From Flavobacterium rivuli WB 3.3-2 = DSM 21788 (lineage in GTDB: Bacteria; Bacteroidota; Bacteroidia; Flavobacteriales; Flavobacteriaceae), in assembly GCF_000378485.1 (NCBI RefSeq), contig NZ_KB899966.1, positions 372,001 to 436,000 on the forward strand: DNA of 64,000 nt, written 5' to 3'. The position numbers were made by a program, and so were the translations under genes. Within the stretch, counting starts at the first letter, position 1; each line of letters starts with the position of its first letter. The notes under the pieces were generated by a model. That model did not search any database and had not been told where the DNA came from. It worked only from the letters and a program-made list of their open reading frames with translations. Shown in pieces: positions 26,191 to 34,054 of this stretch.

Positions 26191-27168
26191 ATGACCCGCA
26201 ACCTAAAATTTTTTATACCCGCACTATTGTTTGGCGCAACCGTTGCACATGCCCAATATACAGACCAGATTAACACAAACCGCCCGGGACAGTCAATGGC
26301 CGCATACTCTGTGGGCAAAACAATTTTTCAGATAGAAACAGGTATAAGCGGCACGCACGAAAACCACGATGTTTTAAACTATGAAGCTAATGGCGTAGCG
26401 CTCGACCTTGCTTTGCGCTATGGGGCTTTTGCCGAAGAACTGGAGTTTATACTGGATACGCAATACCGCTTTGACCAATATAGTGATGCTCTGTACACTT
26501 ATAACCGAAACGACTTTAAAACACTTACGTTTGGAGCTAAATACATGGTTTACGACCCTAATAAAAACTACAAGCCGGAGCGAAATGTTATAAGCTGGAA
26601 AGCTTCGCATAAAATTAGCTATAGAGCACTAATACCTGCCATTGCTGTATATGCCGGTTTTAACTTAGTGGGTAAAAACAATCCCTACTCCTTTCCTGAT
26701 GATAAATTAAGCCCTAAAGTAATGGCTATTGCCCAAAACAACTTTGGTAAATGGGTGTGGGTAAATAATTTTATTGCCGATAAAATAGGCACGTCTTACC
26801 CCAGCTATGGATGGATAACTACAGTAACCCGTGGGTTTAACACGCACTGGTCTGGATTTTTAGAATTTCAGGCCTACAAAAGCGATTATTATGCCGATGG
26901 TATTGCCCGCGTAGGTGCTGCTTACTTATTAAGTGATACTATGCAGATTGACGCTTCGCTAAGTAGTGGCTTTAAAAATACCCCTGCTGTACAGTATGGA
27001 GGTGTAGGCTTTTCATGGAGATTTGATGCCGATTACAATGATATACTTTTATCTGGCAAAGGCGACAGGGAAAACCTGCTTGAGGAAGACCAGAAAAAGG
27101 CAAAAGACGAAAAAGATAAAAGAAAAAAAGAAAGGGAAGAACTACTTAATACTCCTGTAGAGCCATAG
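26191..27168 (+). CDS. Putative outer-membrane beta-barrel protein (MetA-pathway transporter type)
   Basis: A 325-residue exported protein. The signal peptide ends at VAHAQ; the mature protein starts QINTNRPGQSMAAYSVGKTIFQIETG, the T-x-R-P-g-x-s-x-s-a-x-x-v/g opening of the MetA-pathway phenol-degradation-type porin-like family. Alternating aromatic/polar strands follow (VALDLALRYG, LEFILDTQYRF, TLTFGAKYMVY) and a barrel ending GVGFSWRFD, and then a highly charged tail of about 45 residues (KKAKDEKDKRKKEREEL). The tail is unusual for a barrel C-terminus and may lie in the periplasm. It precedes a GNAT gene by 12 bp. Substrate unknown. Confidence 0.72.
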   Translation: MTRNLKFFIPALLFGATVAHAQYTDQINTNRPGQSMAAYSVGKTIFQIETGISGTHENHDVLNYEANGVALDLALRYGAFAEELEFILDTQYRFDQYSDALYTYNRNDFKTLTFGAKYMVYDPNKNYKPERNVISWKASHKISYRALIPAIAVYAGFNLVGKNNPYSFPDDKLSPKVMAIAQNNFGKWVWVNNFIADKIGTSYPSYGWITTVTRGFNTHWSGFLEFQAYKSDYYADGIARVGAAYLLSDTMQIDASLSSGFKNTPAVQYGGVGFSWRFDADYNDILLSGKGDRENLLEEDQKKAKDEKDKRKKEREELLNTPVEP

Positions 27169-27180
27169 CTCCCAGACTAA

Positions 27181-28305
27181 ATGCACATGATAACTATAAA
27201 AGAAGCAAAGACTAAAAGCGAGGTAAAAGATTTTATAAAATTTTCTTTTACCCTTTATAAAGATAACCCCAACTGGATACCGCCGCTTATAAGCGATGAA
27301 ATGGAAAGCTTTGATAAAACTAAAAACCCCGCGTTTGAGCACGCCGAGGTTAAGTTTTACCTTGCCTATCGCGATAATAAGATTGTAGGCAAAATAGCTG
27401 CAATTATTAACTGGCAGGAAGTTAAAGAACAGCATAAAAGTAAAGTACGCTTTGGCTGGTTTGATGTTATTGACGATATAGAAGTAACTAAAGCCCTGCT
27501 GGAAAAAGTATACGAATTTGGCCGTGAAAATAATTTGGAACATGTAGAAGGCCCTATGGGATTTAGCAACCTTGATAAAGTAGGGTTGCTTACAGAAGGG
27601 TTTGATAAAGTAGGCACTGCCATAACATGGTATACACTTCCTTATTACGTAACCCATTTAGAAAAACTGGGCTATGTAAAAGAGAAAGAATACAGGGAAA
27701 GTATTTTTCCTTTCAGTAATGTAAAAGTAGAGCACTTTCTTAAAGCCAGCATACTTATAAAAAAACGTTATGAACTTACCACACTAACATTTAAATCTAC
27801 TAAAGATGTCATGCCTTATGTAGATAAAATGTTCGACCTGTTTAATAATTCTTATGGTAAGTTATCGTCTTTTGTGGCAGTGTCGCAATCGCAAAAAGAA
27901 TATTTCAAGAAAAAATACATTAGTTTTATAAATCCTGAATACATTATTTTTGTTGAGGATAAAGACAAAAAACTTGTTGCTTTTAGTATAGTGATGCCTT
28001 CTTTTGCAGAGGCACTTGTTAAAGCTAAAGGCAGCCTTTTCCCTTTTGGTTTCTGGCATTTGCTACAGGCACGCAAAAAGAGTCGCGATGTTGTTTTTTA
28101 CCTTATTGGCGTAGATCCTGAATACCAAAACAAAGGTGTAACGGCCTTAATTTTTGAACAGTACTATAACGTATTTAAAGAAAATAAGATAGATATGTGT
28201 ATTCGTACACCAGAGCTGGAAGATAACCACGCCATAAATAACTTATGGAAAACTTTTGACCCTGTAGTACACAAACGCAGGGCTACTTACCGTAAAGATC
28301 TATAA
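27181..28305 (+). CDS. GNAT-family acyltransferase-like protein
   Basis: A 374-residue protein of a Bacteroidota family with a duplicated acetyltransferase-like fold. The N-terminal part has NPNWIPPLISDEMESFDK and IVGKIAAIIN, the middle VEGPMGFSNLDKVGLLTEGFD, and the C-terminal GNAT has the acetyl-CoA loop in LIGVDPEYQNKGVTALIFEQYY (V-x-P-x-x-x-x-x-G). Substrate unknown. The start may be two codons later (second ATG). It is 12 bp after the outer-membrane protein gene and ends at a terminator. Confidence 0.78.
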   Translation: MHMITIKEAKTKSEVKDFIKFSFTLYKDNPNWIPPLISDEMESFDKTKNPAFEHAEVKFYLAYRDNKIVGKIAAIINWQEVKEQHKSKVRFGWFDVIDDIEVTKALLEKVYEFGRENNLEHVEGPMGFSNLDKVGLLTEGFDKVGTAITWYTLPYYVTHLEKLGYVKEKEYRESIFPFSNVKVEHFLKASILIKKRYELTTLTFKSTKDVMPYVDKMFDLFNNSYGKLSSFVAVSQSQKEYFKKKYISFINPEYIIFVEDKDKKLVAFSIVMPSFAEALVKAKGSLFPFGFWHLLQARKKSRDVVFYLIGVDPEYQNKGVTALIFEQYYNVFKENKIDMCIRTPELEDNHAINNLWKTFDPVVHKRRATYRKDL

Positions 28306-28311
28306 GCTATA

Positions 28312-28336
28312 AAGCCTCCAGTTAACAAGGAGGCTT
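28312..28336 (+). terminator. Terminator after GNAT gene
   Basis: Stem AAGCCTCC / GGAGGCTT with a 9-base loop, followed by TTTTTTT ending at 28341, 6 bp after the GNAT stop. A textbook intrinsic terminator. Confidence 0.85.
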
Positions 28337-28383
28337 TTTTTGTGGTTAATCTATTATCTTTACCTAACATATTTAAGTAAAAA

Positions 28384-28404
28384 AGAGTCCCAAAACGGGA
28401 CTCT
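28384..28404 (-). terminator. Terminator of the coiled-coil protein gene
   Basis: Perfect 8-bp stem AGAGTCCC / GGGACTCT with a 5-base loop, followed on the minus strand by a T-rich run. It lies 29 bp downstream of the stop at 28433. Confidence 0.75.
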
Positions 28405-28432
28405 CAATATAATTAGTAGATGCTCTAATTTA

Positions 28433-29308
28433 TTATTTTAATGTAAATGTAGAGTTTGCTACCGCTACCCCTTTGTCAAATACATTTACAGTATATAAAC
28501 CTTTGGCAAAGTCTTCACCTTTTACAGTTTGGCTTACTTCCATATTTTTGTTTTGATATGTAGCGTTTGTTATAAAGCTATAAGTAAGTGAGCTATCGCC
28601 AAAAGATTCTGTTTTCTTTTCGCCTATAACATTATTCTTAGGGTCTATAACCTGTACATAATATTGCTTGTCTCCGGCTGTGGCTACTTCATTAGCAGCA
28701 ATGGTAAAACTAATTTTAATAACATCAACACGCCTTGCCTTTTCGGTCTCTACCAGTTTACCAGAACTTCTTTCTTTAAAAGACTGTGCTTTAAGATTTA
28801 CAAGGCTAAGCTTTTGTGCTTTTTCTACCGTTTTGCTCAGGTTGTCGTTTTTAGTAGCAAGCGTGTCTATGTAACGTTTAGATTCGTCTAAGGCTGTCCT
28901 GCTGCTATCGCGCTGAGTTGTTAGACTGCCATTTTCTTCCTTTAGTTTTTTAACCTGTGCTATAAGCTGGTCATGCTCACGCTTAAGTTTAATATAATCT
29001 GTTCTGTAATGTGCTAATGAGGCTGTTGTTCCATCTGCTTTTTTTACTTTTTCAAGCAGCTCTACTATTTTAGCACGCTCTGTTTCGAGGTCGCCTTTCA
29101 GGCCTGTGTTCTCTGCTATTGCAGCATCATAACTTTCTTTGGCGGCTTCAAGCTCTTTTACTAAAGTTTCTTTTTCAGATAAATGCCCCTTCTCGATCTT
29201 CTCATTATCAGTACTCATTTTATACATGTAGGCAAGGCTGCCCACAAGTAAAATTGCTAAAACAACGATTATCGCTTTTAAACTTGAATTGCTTTTTTGA
29301 CTTTCCAT
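28433..29308 (-). CDS. Membrane-anchored coiled-coil protein
   Basis: A 291-residue protein of unknown function. A membrane helix (about 10-30) is followed by a long coiled coil (about 35-170; heptads of E, K, L such as KLKREHDQLIAQVKKLKEEN) and a C-terminal beta domain (200-291; VDVIKISFTIAANEVATAGDKQYYVQVIDPKNNVIGEKK). The layout recalls periplasmic structural proteins of flavobacteria, sometimes wrongly named after ParA or SMC. It is divergent from the arginase-like gene. Confidence 0.72.
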   Translation of the reverse strand: MESQKSNSSLKAIIVVLAILLVGSLAYMYKMSTDNEKIEKGHLSEKETLVKELEAAKESYDAAIAENTGLKGDLETERAKIVELLEKVKKADGTTASLAHYRTDYIKLKREHDQLIAQVKKLKEENGSLTTQRDSSRTALDESKRYIDTLATKNDNLSKTVEKAQKLSLVNLKAQSFKERSSGKLVETEKARRVDVIKISFTIAANEVATAGDKQYYVQVIDPKNNVIGEKKTESFGDSSLTYSFITNATYQNKNMEVSQTVKGEDFAKGLYTVNVFDKGVAVANSTFTLK

Positions 29309-29385
29309 ATTGAATTATTTTTTCTCAAATTTATATATATTTTAATACGATTTTTCCATTTTAACGAAAAATTAAAGAAAAATAG

Positions 29386-29393
29386 TATTTTTG
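29386..29393 (+). promoter_or_regulatory. Candidate -7 box of the arginase-like gene
   Basis: TATTTTTG, matching TAnnTTTG, 17 bp upstream of the ATG at 29411; the short leader is usual for this phylum. Confidence 0.4.
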
Positions 29394-29410
29394 ACTGCAA
29401 GAAAGAAACT

Positions 29411-30445
29411 ATGGAAAATATAATCAGGTTTACTGCGGCCGACCTTTTAAAATGTACAAACCAACGAAGCGGAGAAATAAAATTTGGCGAGCGCGTACAG
29501 TTAATTCCTGCCGAAACATCTGTTTATGAGGCATTAAAATCATCCGATGCAGAGTTTGTTTTACTCGGCATTCCGGAAGATGCAGGAGTACGTGCAAACA
29601 ATGGCAGGCCCGGTGCAGCCCTTGCATGGGAAAGTGCAGTACAAACTATTGTAAACCTGCAGCATAATAAATTTTGCAAAGGGAACAGATTGCTCATTTT
29701 AGGCAGGATAGATGTTACCGAATCTCAAAAATTAGCCGAAACCATAGACCAGTCTGATAAAGAAGGCAGAAAGGAATTATCTAAAATTGTAGAAAAAATA
29801 GATAAAGATGTAGCTTACATAATATGCCAGATAGTTAAGGCAGGTAAAGTACCCATAATTATAGGAGGCGGCCAAAACAATGCTTACGGTAGTATAAAAG
29901 GCACATCGTTAGCAAAAGGCAAACCTGTAAATGCAATTAACTACGATCCTTACCCCGATTTTAGGGTGCTCGACAGGCGCCACAGCAGTAATGGCTTTAT
30001 GTATGCATTTGAAGAGGGTTTCCTTAAAAACTACTTTATTTTTGGTGTTTTTGAAAATTATGCTTCTAAAGGTGTTATAGAAACTATTAAAAAATATACC
30101 GAAAGGATACGTTATAACACATACGAGCAAATTGCCATTCGTAAGGAAAAACATTTTAGCGAAGAAATGGCTCTTGCCGTTGGTTTTATAGGCGACGACC
30201 CTTTTGGGCTGGAAATAGACCTTGAAGCACTACCTAATGTGGGCGGCAGTATCATGACTAATACAGGGTTTAGCATAGAAAAAGCACGCCAGTTTGTACA
30301 CTATTTTGGCGAAAGCAAAAACGTGGCCTACCTGCACATAAGCGAAGGCGCACCACAACTGGGCGATGAAAAAAACCCGCAGCTTACCGGCAGGCTTATT
30401 GCCCATTTGGTAACTGATTTTATGAAAGCCAAAAAGGTGGTGTAA
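29411..30445 (+). CDS. Arginase/formiminoglutamase-family protein with altered metal ligands
   Basis: A 344-residue ureohydrolase-fold protein. I chose the ATG at 29411 because the longer open frame (from 29297) extends upstream of the candidate promoter. Family landmarks are LGIPEDAGVRANNGRPGA, IIIGGGQNNAYG (from 149), NYDPYPDFRVLDRRHS (177-191) and GLEIDLEALPNVGGS (266-280). In active members the first motif ends in His (GG-D/G-H), the second is DAHxD and the third DxDxxD. Here Gln155 and Tyr181 replace the two metal-binding His, and Glu268 replaces one Asp, while Asp179, Asp183 and Asp270 remain. It may bind a different metal, or be non-catalytic. Its hydrolase role is therefore uncertain. 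Confidence 0.75.
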   Translation: MENIIRFTAADLLKCTNQRSGEIKFGERVQLIPAETSVYEALKSSDAEFVLLGIPEDAGVRANNGRPGAALAWESAVQTIVNLQHNKFCKGNRLLILGRIDVTESQKLAETIDQSDKEGRKELSKIVEKIDKDVAYIICQIVKAGKVPIIIGGGQNNAYGSIKGTSLAKGKPVNAINYDPYPDFRVLDRRHSSNGFMYAFEEGFLKNYFIFGVFENYASKGVIETIKKYTERIRYNTYEQIAIRKEKHFSEEMALAVGFIGDDPFGLEIDLEALPNVGGSIMTNTGFSIEKARQFVHYFGESKNVAYLHISEGAPQLGDEKNPQLTGRLIAHLVTDFMKAKKVV

Positions 30446-30517
30446 AAATACACTGCACAATACAAATCAGGATAACCTTCTGCTTTTATTGTTTTAGCCC
30501 ATACCATATTAAATGCG

Positions 30518-30525
30518 TATCTTTG
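30518..30525 (+). promoter_or_regulatory. Candidate -7 box of the RNA helicase gene
   Basis: TATCTTTG followed by C, a close match to TAnnTTTG, 43 bp upstream of the helicase ATG. The nearest TTG (30489-30491) is 26 bases away, longer than the usual 19-23. Confidence 0.45.
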
Positions 30526-30568
30526 CAGCTATCTTAGTACCTATTACTTAGTACTTAAACAATTGTAC

Positions 30569-31846
30569 ATGAAATTTGACGAATTAAATTTAATAAGAAA
30601 TATTCAGCAGGCTTTAACCGAAGAGGGTTATGAAAACCCCACTCCCATTCAGGAGCAGGCAATACCCATTATTATGGAGGGTACAGACCTTGTGGGCTGC
30701 GCACAAACGGGTACCGGTAAAACAGCCGCCTTTGCAGTGCCCATACTGCATAACCTGCACCGCATAGTAGGTTCTGCCACAAAAGTTAAATACATCCGTG
30801 CACTTATAGTTACCCCTACCCGCGAGCTTGCCCTGCAAATAGGCGAAAGCTTTGATACCTATGGTAAGTATACTAACATACGCCAGCTTACTATTTTTGG
30901 CGGTGTAAACCAGGTATCGCAAACAGACCAGCTACGCAAAGGCGTAGATATTCTTATTGCTACACCGGGGCGTTTATTAGACCTTCATAAACAAGGGTTT
31001 ATAAAATTTGACCACCTGCACACTTTAGTTCTGGATGAAGCCGACCAAATGCTGGATATGGGCTTTATTAACGACGTAAAAAAGATCATAAAACTTACTC
31101 CGGATAACAGGCAAACACTATTATTTTCGGCTACTATGCCGGTTGCCATACGCGAACTGGCAGATACTTTCCTTACAAAACCTAAGTATGTATCTGTAGC
31201 GCCAATATCATCTACAGCTGAAAAAGTTAAACAACAGGTTTATTTTGTTGATAAAGGCGATAAGCGCAAACTGCTGTACCACCTTATACGCAACGAGAAC
31301 CTTGATAACGTACTGGTATTTACCCGTACCAAGCATGGCGCAGATAATGTTGTAAAAGCATTAAAGAAAAACGGCGTAGAGTCTGGAGCTATACATGGCG
31401 ATAAATCGCAAAACTCGCGGGTGCGGGTGCTCGATGCTTTTAAAAATAAAGAGATCCCTGTACTTGTAGCTACAGATATTGCAGCCCGGGGCATAGATAT
31501 TGAGAGCCTGCCTTACGTAATAAACTTTGACCTGCCTAACATACCTGAAACCTATGTACACCGCATAGGCCGTACAGGACGTGCAGGAAACAGTGGCCTT
31601 GCCATATCTTTTTGCGCTAAAGATGAGCAGCCTTATCTTAAAGATATAGAGAAGCTTATACGTATGCCTATAAAAGTTATAGATGGTCACCCCTACCCTT
31701 ATGGTATGGGCGAAGATGCCCCTAAAGAAGGCCAAAAGCCGGATCTTAGAAACAAGCCTAAAAACAATAACGGCGGCAGCGGACAAAAATCTAACAACTC
31801 AAGAAAGTCTGAAGCTTCTAAACAAAATAAAAAACGCTGGTATTAA
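30569..31846 (+). CDS. DEAD-box RNA helicase, RhlE-like
   Basis: ATP-dependent RNA remodelling enzyme of 425 residues, in ribosome assembly or RNA decay. An in-frame TTG two codons upstream is ignored in favour of ATG 30569, which gives the usual MKFDELNL start. All motifs are present: Q motif (PTPIQEQAIP), Walker A AQTGTGKT, PTRELALQ, GG and TPGR, DEAD, SAT, the ARGIDIE motif V region and HRIGRTGR. After about residue 375 there is a basic, Asn/Lys/Ser-rich tail, typical of RhlE in this group. The stop codon lies inside the loop of the terminator hairpin. Confidence 0.95.
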   Translation: MKFDELNLIRNIQQALTEEGYENPTPIQEQAIPIIMEGTDLVGCAQTGTGKTAAFAVPILHNLHRIVGSATKVKYIRALIVTPTRELALQIGESFDTYGKYTNIRQLTIFGGVNQVSQTDQLRKGVDILIATPGRLLDLHKQGFIKFDHLHTLVLDEADQMLDMGFINDVKKIIKLTPDNRQTLLFSATMPVAIRELADTFLTKPKYVSVAPISSTAEKVKQQVYFVDKGDKRKLLYHLIRNENLDNVLVFTRTKHGADNVVKALKKNGVESGAIHGDKSQNSRVRVLDAFKNKEIPVLVATDIAARGIDIESLPYVINFDLPNIPETYVHRIGRTGRAGNSGLAISFCAKDEQPYLKDIEKLIRMPIKVIDGHPYPYGMGEDAPKEGQKPDLRNKPKNNNGGSGQKSNNSRKSEASKQNKKRWY

Positions 31847-31857
31847 CCGGCGTTTTT
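31831..31857 (+). terminator. Terminator overlapping the helicase stop codon
   Basis: Stem AAAACGCTGG (31831-31840) and CCGGCGTTTT (31847-31856) with one T-G wobble, then T-rich; the TAA at 31844-31846 is in the loop. Confidence 0.7.
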
Positions 31858-31863
31858 GCTATT

Positions 31864-31937
31864 GAAGTTGTACTGACTTTTTTAATTATAGCGAAACATA
31901 GAGATTTCGGCCAATTGAAAAAAGTTAAGATGACTTC
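31864..31937. repeat. Imperfect palindromic element, copy 1
   Basis: Left arm GAAGT...ACTTTTTT-AATT and right arm AATTG-AAAAAAGT...GACTTC pair over about 19 of 25 positions, with a smaller hairpin (GCGAAA/TTTCGGC) between. The same arm consensus recurs inverted in copy 2 at 32557-32711. Confidence 0.5.
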
Positions 31938-31983
31938 AGGACAATAATCTTTAAATATATTCGCTTACAATAAAAATATTTTT

Positions 31984-32553
31984 ATGAAAAAAGTTGCTGT
32001 TGCCTGCTGTCTCTTAATCGTTTCATTATGCTATGCACAAAAGCCTGCAAAACCTGCTGTTAAAAAAACCACGGCTGCAAAACCCATAGCTGCAAAACCT
32101 ACAGTTCCCGAAAAAAATGAGTGGGACGACCTTGATATAACTTTTGTAGCCTTGGTAGATGCTTTAGTAAAAAACGACCTGCGTGCATTTACAGCACTTA
32201 GCCTTAAGGAAGTAGACTGCATAGACTGCGTTGGCAAACCGGAGTTTAACAACGAAGGTTTTTTTGTAAGTGCAGATGTTTTTTATTTAAATATTGCCAA
32301 AAATTTTAGCCTTTCGCCGGTTTACAAAGCACTCTCTACCCGTGGCTATACATTTGACAAGATCACGATTAAAAATTTCAGTCCAAGGGTGCTGCCACGT
32401 AATTACAAGGGCGATCTTGTATTGTATGAGGCCTGGGTACCCACCTATCTTGTTAACGAATTATCTAAAGGGCATAAGGGTACAAGCCACGGTTTTCAAT
32501 TTATAAAGACCGATGGGAAATTTAAATTTTATGGATTAACATCCATACCATAA
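31984..32553 (+). CDS. Exported protein of unknown function
   Basis: A 189-residue protein I do not recognise. It has a signal peptide (MKKVAVACCLLIVSLCYAQ), then an Ala/Lys/Pro-rich low-complexity stretch (about 20-45, four short repeats of A-x-K-P), and a mature globular part from WDDLDITFVALVDALVKNDL to the end, with a Cys pair (VDCIDC, near 77-80) that could form a disulfide. The gene is flanked by two related palindromic elements (31864-31937 and 32557-32711), which suggests that it arrived or was moved with them. Confidence 0.68.
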   Translation: MKKVAVACCLLIVSLCYAQKPAKPAVKKTTAAKPIAAKPTVPEKNEWDDLDITFVALVDALVKNDLRAFTALSLKEVDCIDCVGKPEFNNEGFFVSADVFYLNIAKNFSLSPVYKALSTRGYTFDKITIKNFSPRVLPRNYKGDLVLYEAWVPTYLVNELSKGHKGTSHGFQFIKTDGKFKFYGLTSIP

Positions 32554-32556
32554 TCT

Positions 32557-32711
32557 GAAATCGTCTTAACTTTTTTATTGAAGAAAAAAATAGAAATTTT
32601 TGTTTTAGATTTTGGCTTTTTTGCCTTGCGTAGCAGCGCAATGGAGTAAAAACAGATAAAATGTAGAGCGAAAATTATTTTCAAGTCAATTGAAAAAGTC
32701 AGGATGAGTTC
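32557..32711. repeat. Imperfect palindromic element, copy 2
   Basis: Its left arm (32557-32580) shares TCTTAACTTTTTT with the complement of copy 1's right arm, and its right arm (32687-32711, CAATTGAAAAAGTCAGGATG) resembles the right arm of copy 1 in direct orientation. The core is about 80 bases longer than in copy 1. The rest of the gap to 32780 holds no gene that I can see. Confidence 0.45.
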
Positions 32712-32779
32712 TTTATATAGTTACGTTGGCAAACTGCCGGTTTTTGTTTAAATTTGGATATTAACTTAAATAACACACC

Positions 32780-33094
32780 ATGGAAATTGTTTACCACTAT
32801 GCCACAGTTCTTAAAGCAATAACTGATCTTAGGGAAAAAGGATATACTGAAGATTTTAACCTTACCGATAACAGCATTACCTTTAATACAGGCAGTTTTG
32901 GCGAAGACGAGTTTGAAATTAGCGATGTTTACTTTTACGAAGGTGAGTCTGACCCTGATGAAAAAGCAACCGTTTATGGCATCGAATCTAAATTTGGCCA
33001 CAAAGGAGTTTTAGTTACCGGTAATGATGCTTTCCCTGAGAGCGTATCCCGCAAAATTGTAGACAAGCTCCTGGTACACAGAAAAGACAAATAG
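32780..33094 (+). CDS. Conserved Bacteroidota protein of unknown function
   Basis: A 104-residue acidic soluble protein. It starts MEIVYHYATVLKAITDLREKGYTEDFNLTD, resembling a small family often annotated as phosphoribosylpyrophosphate synthetase-like in flavobacteria, though I see no PRPP motif. Secondary structure alternates a helix and strands (ITFNTG, EFEISDVYFYEGESDPDE, ATVYGIES, GHKGVLVTGNDAFPE). Function unknown. It is 4 bp upstream of a small membrane protein gene and may be cotranscribed with the ABC pair. Confidence 0.7.
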   Translation: MEIVYHYATVLKAITDLREKGYTEDFNLTDNSITFNTGSFGEDEFEISDVYFYEGESDPDEKATVYGIESKFGHKGVLVTGNDAFPESVSRKIVDKLLVHRKDK

Positions 33095-33098
33095 GCTT

Positions 33099-33377
33099 AT
33101 GAGAGCCTTCTGGAACTACTACTTTACCATAAATGTAGTTAATGTATTAGCCAGTATAATAATAGCGATAATGAACGGCCCTGTATGGCTGCCATTATCG
33201 CTTTGCTCATTTGGCCCGGGCATAGGTATGTTAGCCTATTATATTTTTTATAAAGATCAGTATTACTTTTACTATAATCTTGGGTACACAAAAAAGAAGC
33301 TTGCCCTAATGGTATTTGCATGTAATGCTATAATTGCCCTGCCGTTTTTACTCATATACCTTATATTACGATCATGA
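33099..33377 (+). CDS. Small membrane protein, probable partner of ABC ATPase
   Basis: A 92-residue protein with three predicted membrane helices (about 9-27, 30-50, 68-90) and a short hydrophilic loop GYTKKKLAL. I recognise no family. Its stop overlaps the ATG of an ABC ATPase gene (ATGA at 33374-33377), and there is no other membrane subunit nearby, so it is the best candidate for the membrane part of a very small ABC system. Whether three helices can form a translocation path alone is doubtful; oligomerisation or a second subunit elsewhere would be needed. Confidence 0.6.
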   Translation: MRAFWNYYFTINVVNVLASIIIAIMNGPVWLPLSLCSFGPGIGMLAYYIFYKDQYYFYYNLGYTKKKLALMVFACNAIIALPFLLIYLILRS

Positions 33378-34051
33378 ATAGGCTATCAGTAACAGGGCTA
33401 ACCAAATCATTTGGTTGTATAAAGGTGCTTGATAATGTTAGCCTTAATTTACAAACGGGCGATATACTGGGAGTTTTTGGGCGTAATGGCTGCGGTAAAT
33501 CTACCTTGCTTAAAATATTGTTTGGCACTGTTAAAGCAAATGCCATCAATATGCTTATAAACAATAACCCATTAAAGGCTAAACACATTATTCCTAACGG
33601 AGTAATAGCTTATTTACCACAAGACCCATTTTTGCCAAATAACCTTAAAGTGCGCAATGTTATACCTATGTACTTTAATGATGGCGATTTGCAGGACAAA
33701 ATTTTCTTTGCACCCGGTATCCCTAAAATCGCCAATACCAGAGTTGGCAATCTCTCAATGGGAGAACTTCGCTATTTAGAATTGCTACTTGTGGGCAACC
33801 TTAACCACCCGTTCCTGATGCTTGATGAACCTTTCTCTATGGTTGAACCGCTGTATAAAGAACGTATAAAGGAATTCCTTAACCAGCTTAAAACAACTAA
33901 AGGGATTATTGTAACCGATCATTATTACAGAGACATCCTCTCTGTAAGTACATCAAATATACTTTTAAAAGACGGTAAGACTATTACTATAACTACTGAA
34001 AACCAACTTATAACCGAAGGCTACCTGCCAGAATCTCTCTTAAACCAGTAA
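33374..34051 (+). CDS. ABC transporter ATP-binding protein
   Basis: A 225-residue nucleotide-binding domain. Walker A GRNGCGKST (36-44), Q-loop LPQDPF, signature LSMGELRYLELLLVGN (M-G-E in place of G-G-Q), Walker B FLMLDEPF, and H-loop VTDHYY are all present. The signature departs from the consensus in the same way as in some exporters and resistance-type ABC-F-like proteins, but here there is a single NBD. It overlaps the small membrane protein by 4 bp and converges with parC, whose stop lies only 3 bp away. Confidence 0.82.
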   Translation: MNRLSVTGLTKSFGCIKVLDNVSLNLQTGDILGVFGRNGCGKSTLLKILFGTVKANAINMLINNNPLKAKHIIPNGVIAYLPQDPFLPNNLKVRNVIPMYFNDGDLQDKIFFAPGIPKIANTRVGNLSMGELRYLELLLVGNLNHPFLMLDEPFSMVEPLYKERIKEFLNQLKTTKGIIVTDHYYRDILSVSTSNILLKDGKTITITTENQLITEGYLPESLLNQ

Positions 34052-34054
34052 AAA

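Noticed and set aside
29297..29410. N-terminal extension of the arginase-like protein.
   Set aside because: The extra 38 residues are AT-driven, hydrophobic and unlike the family, and they cover the candidate promoter.
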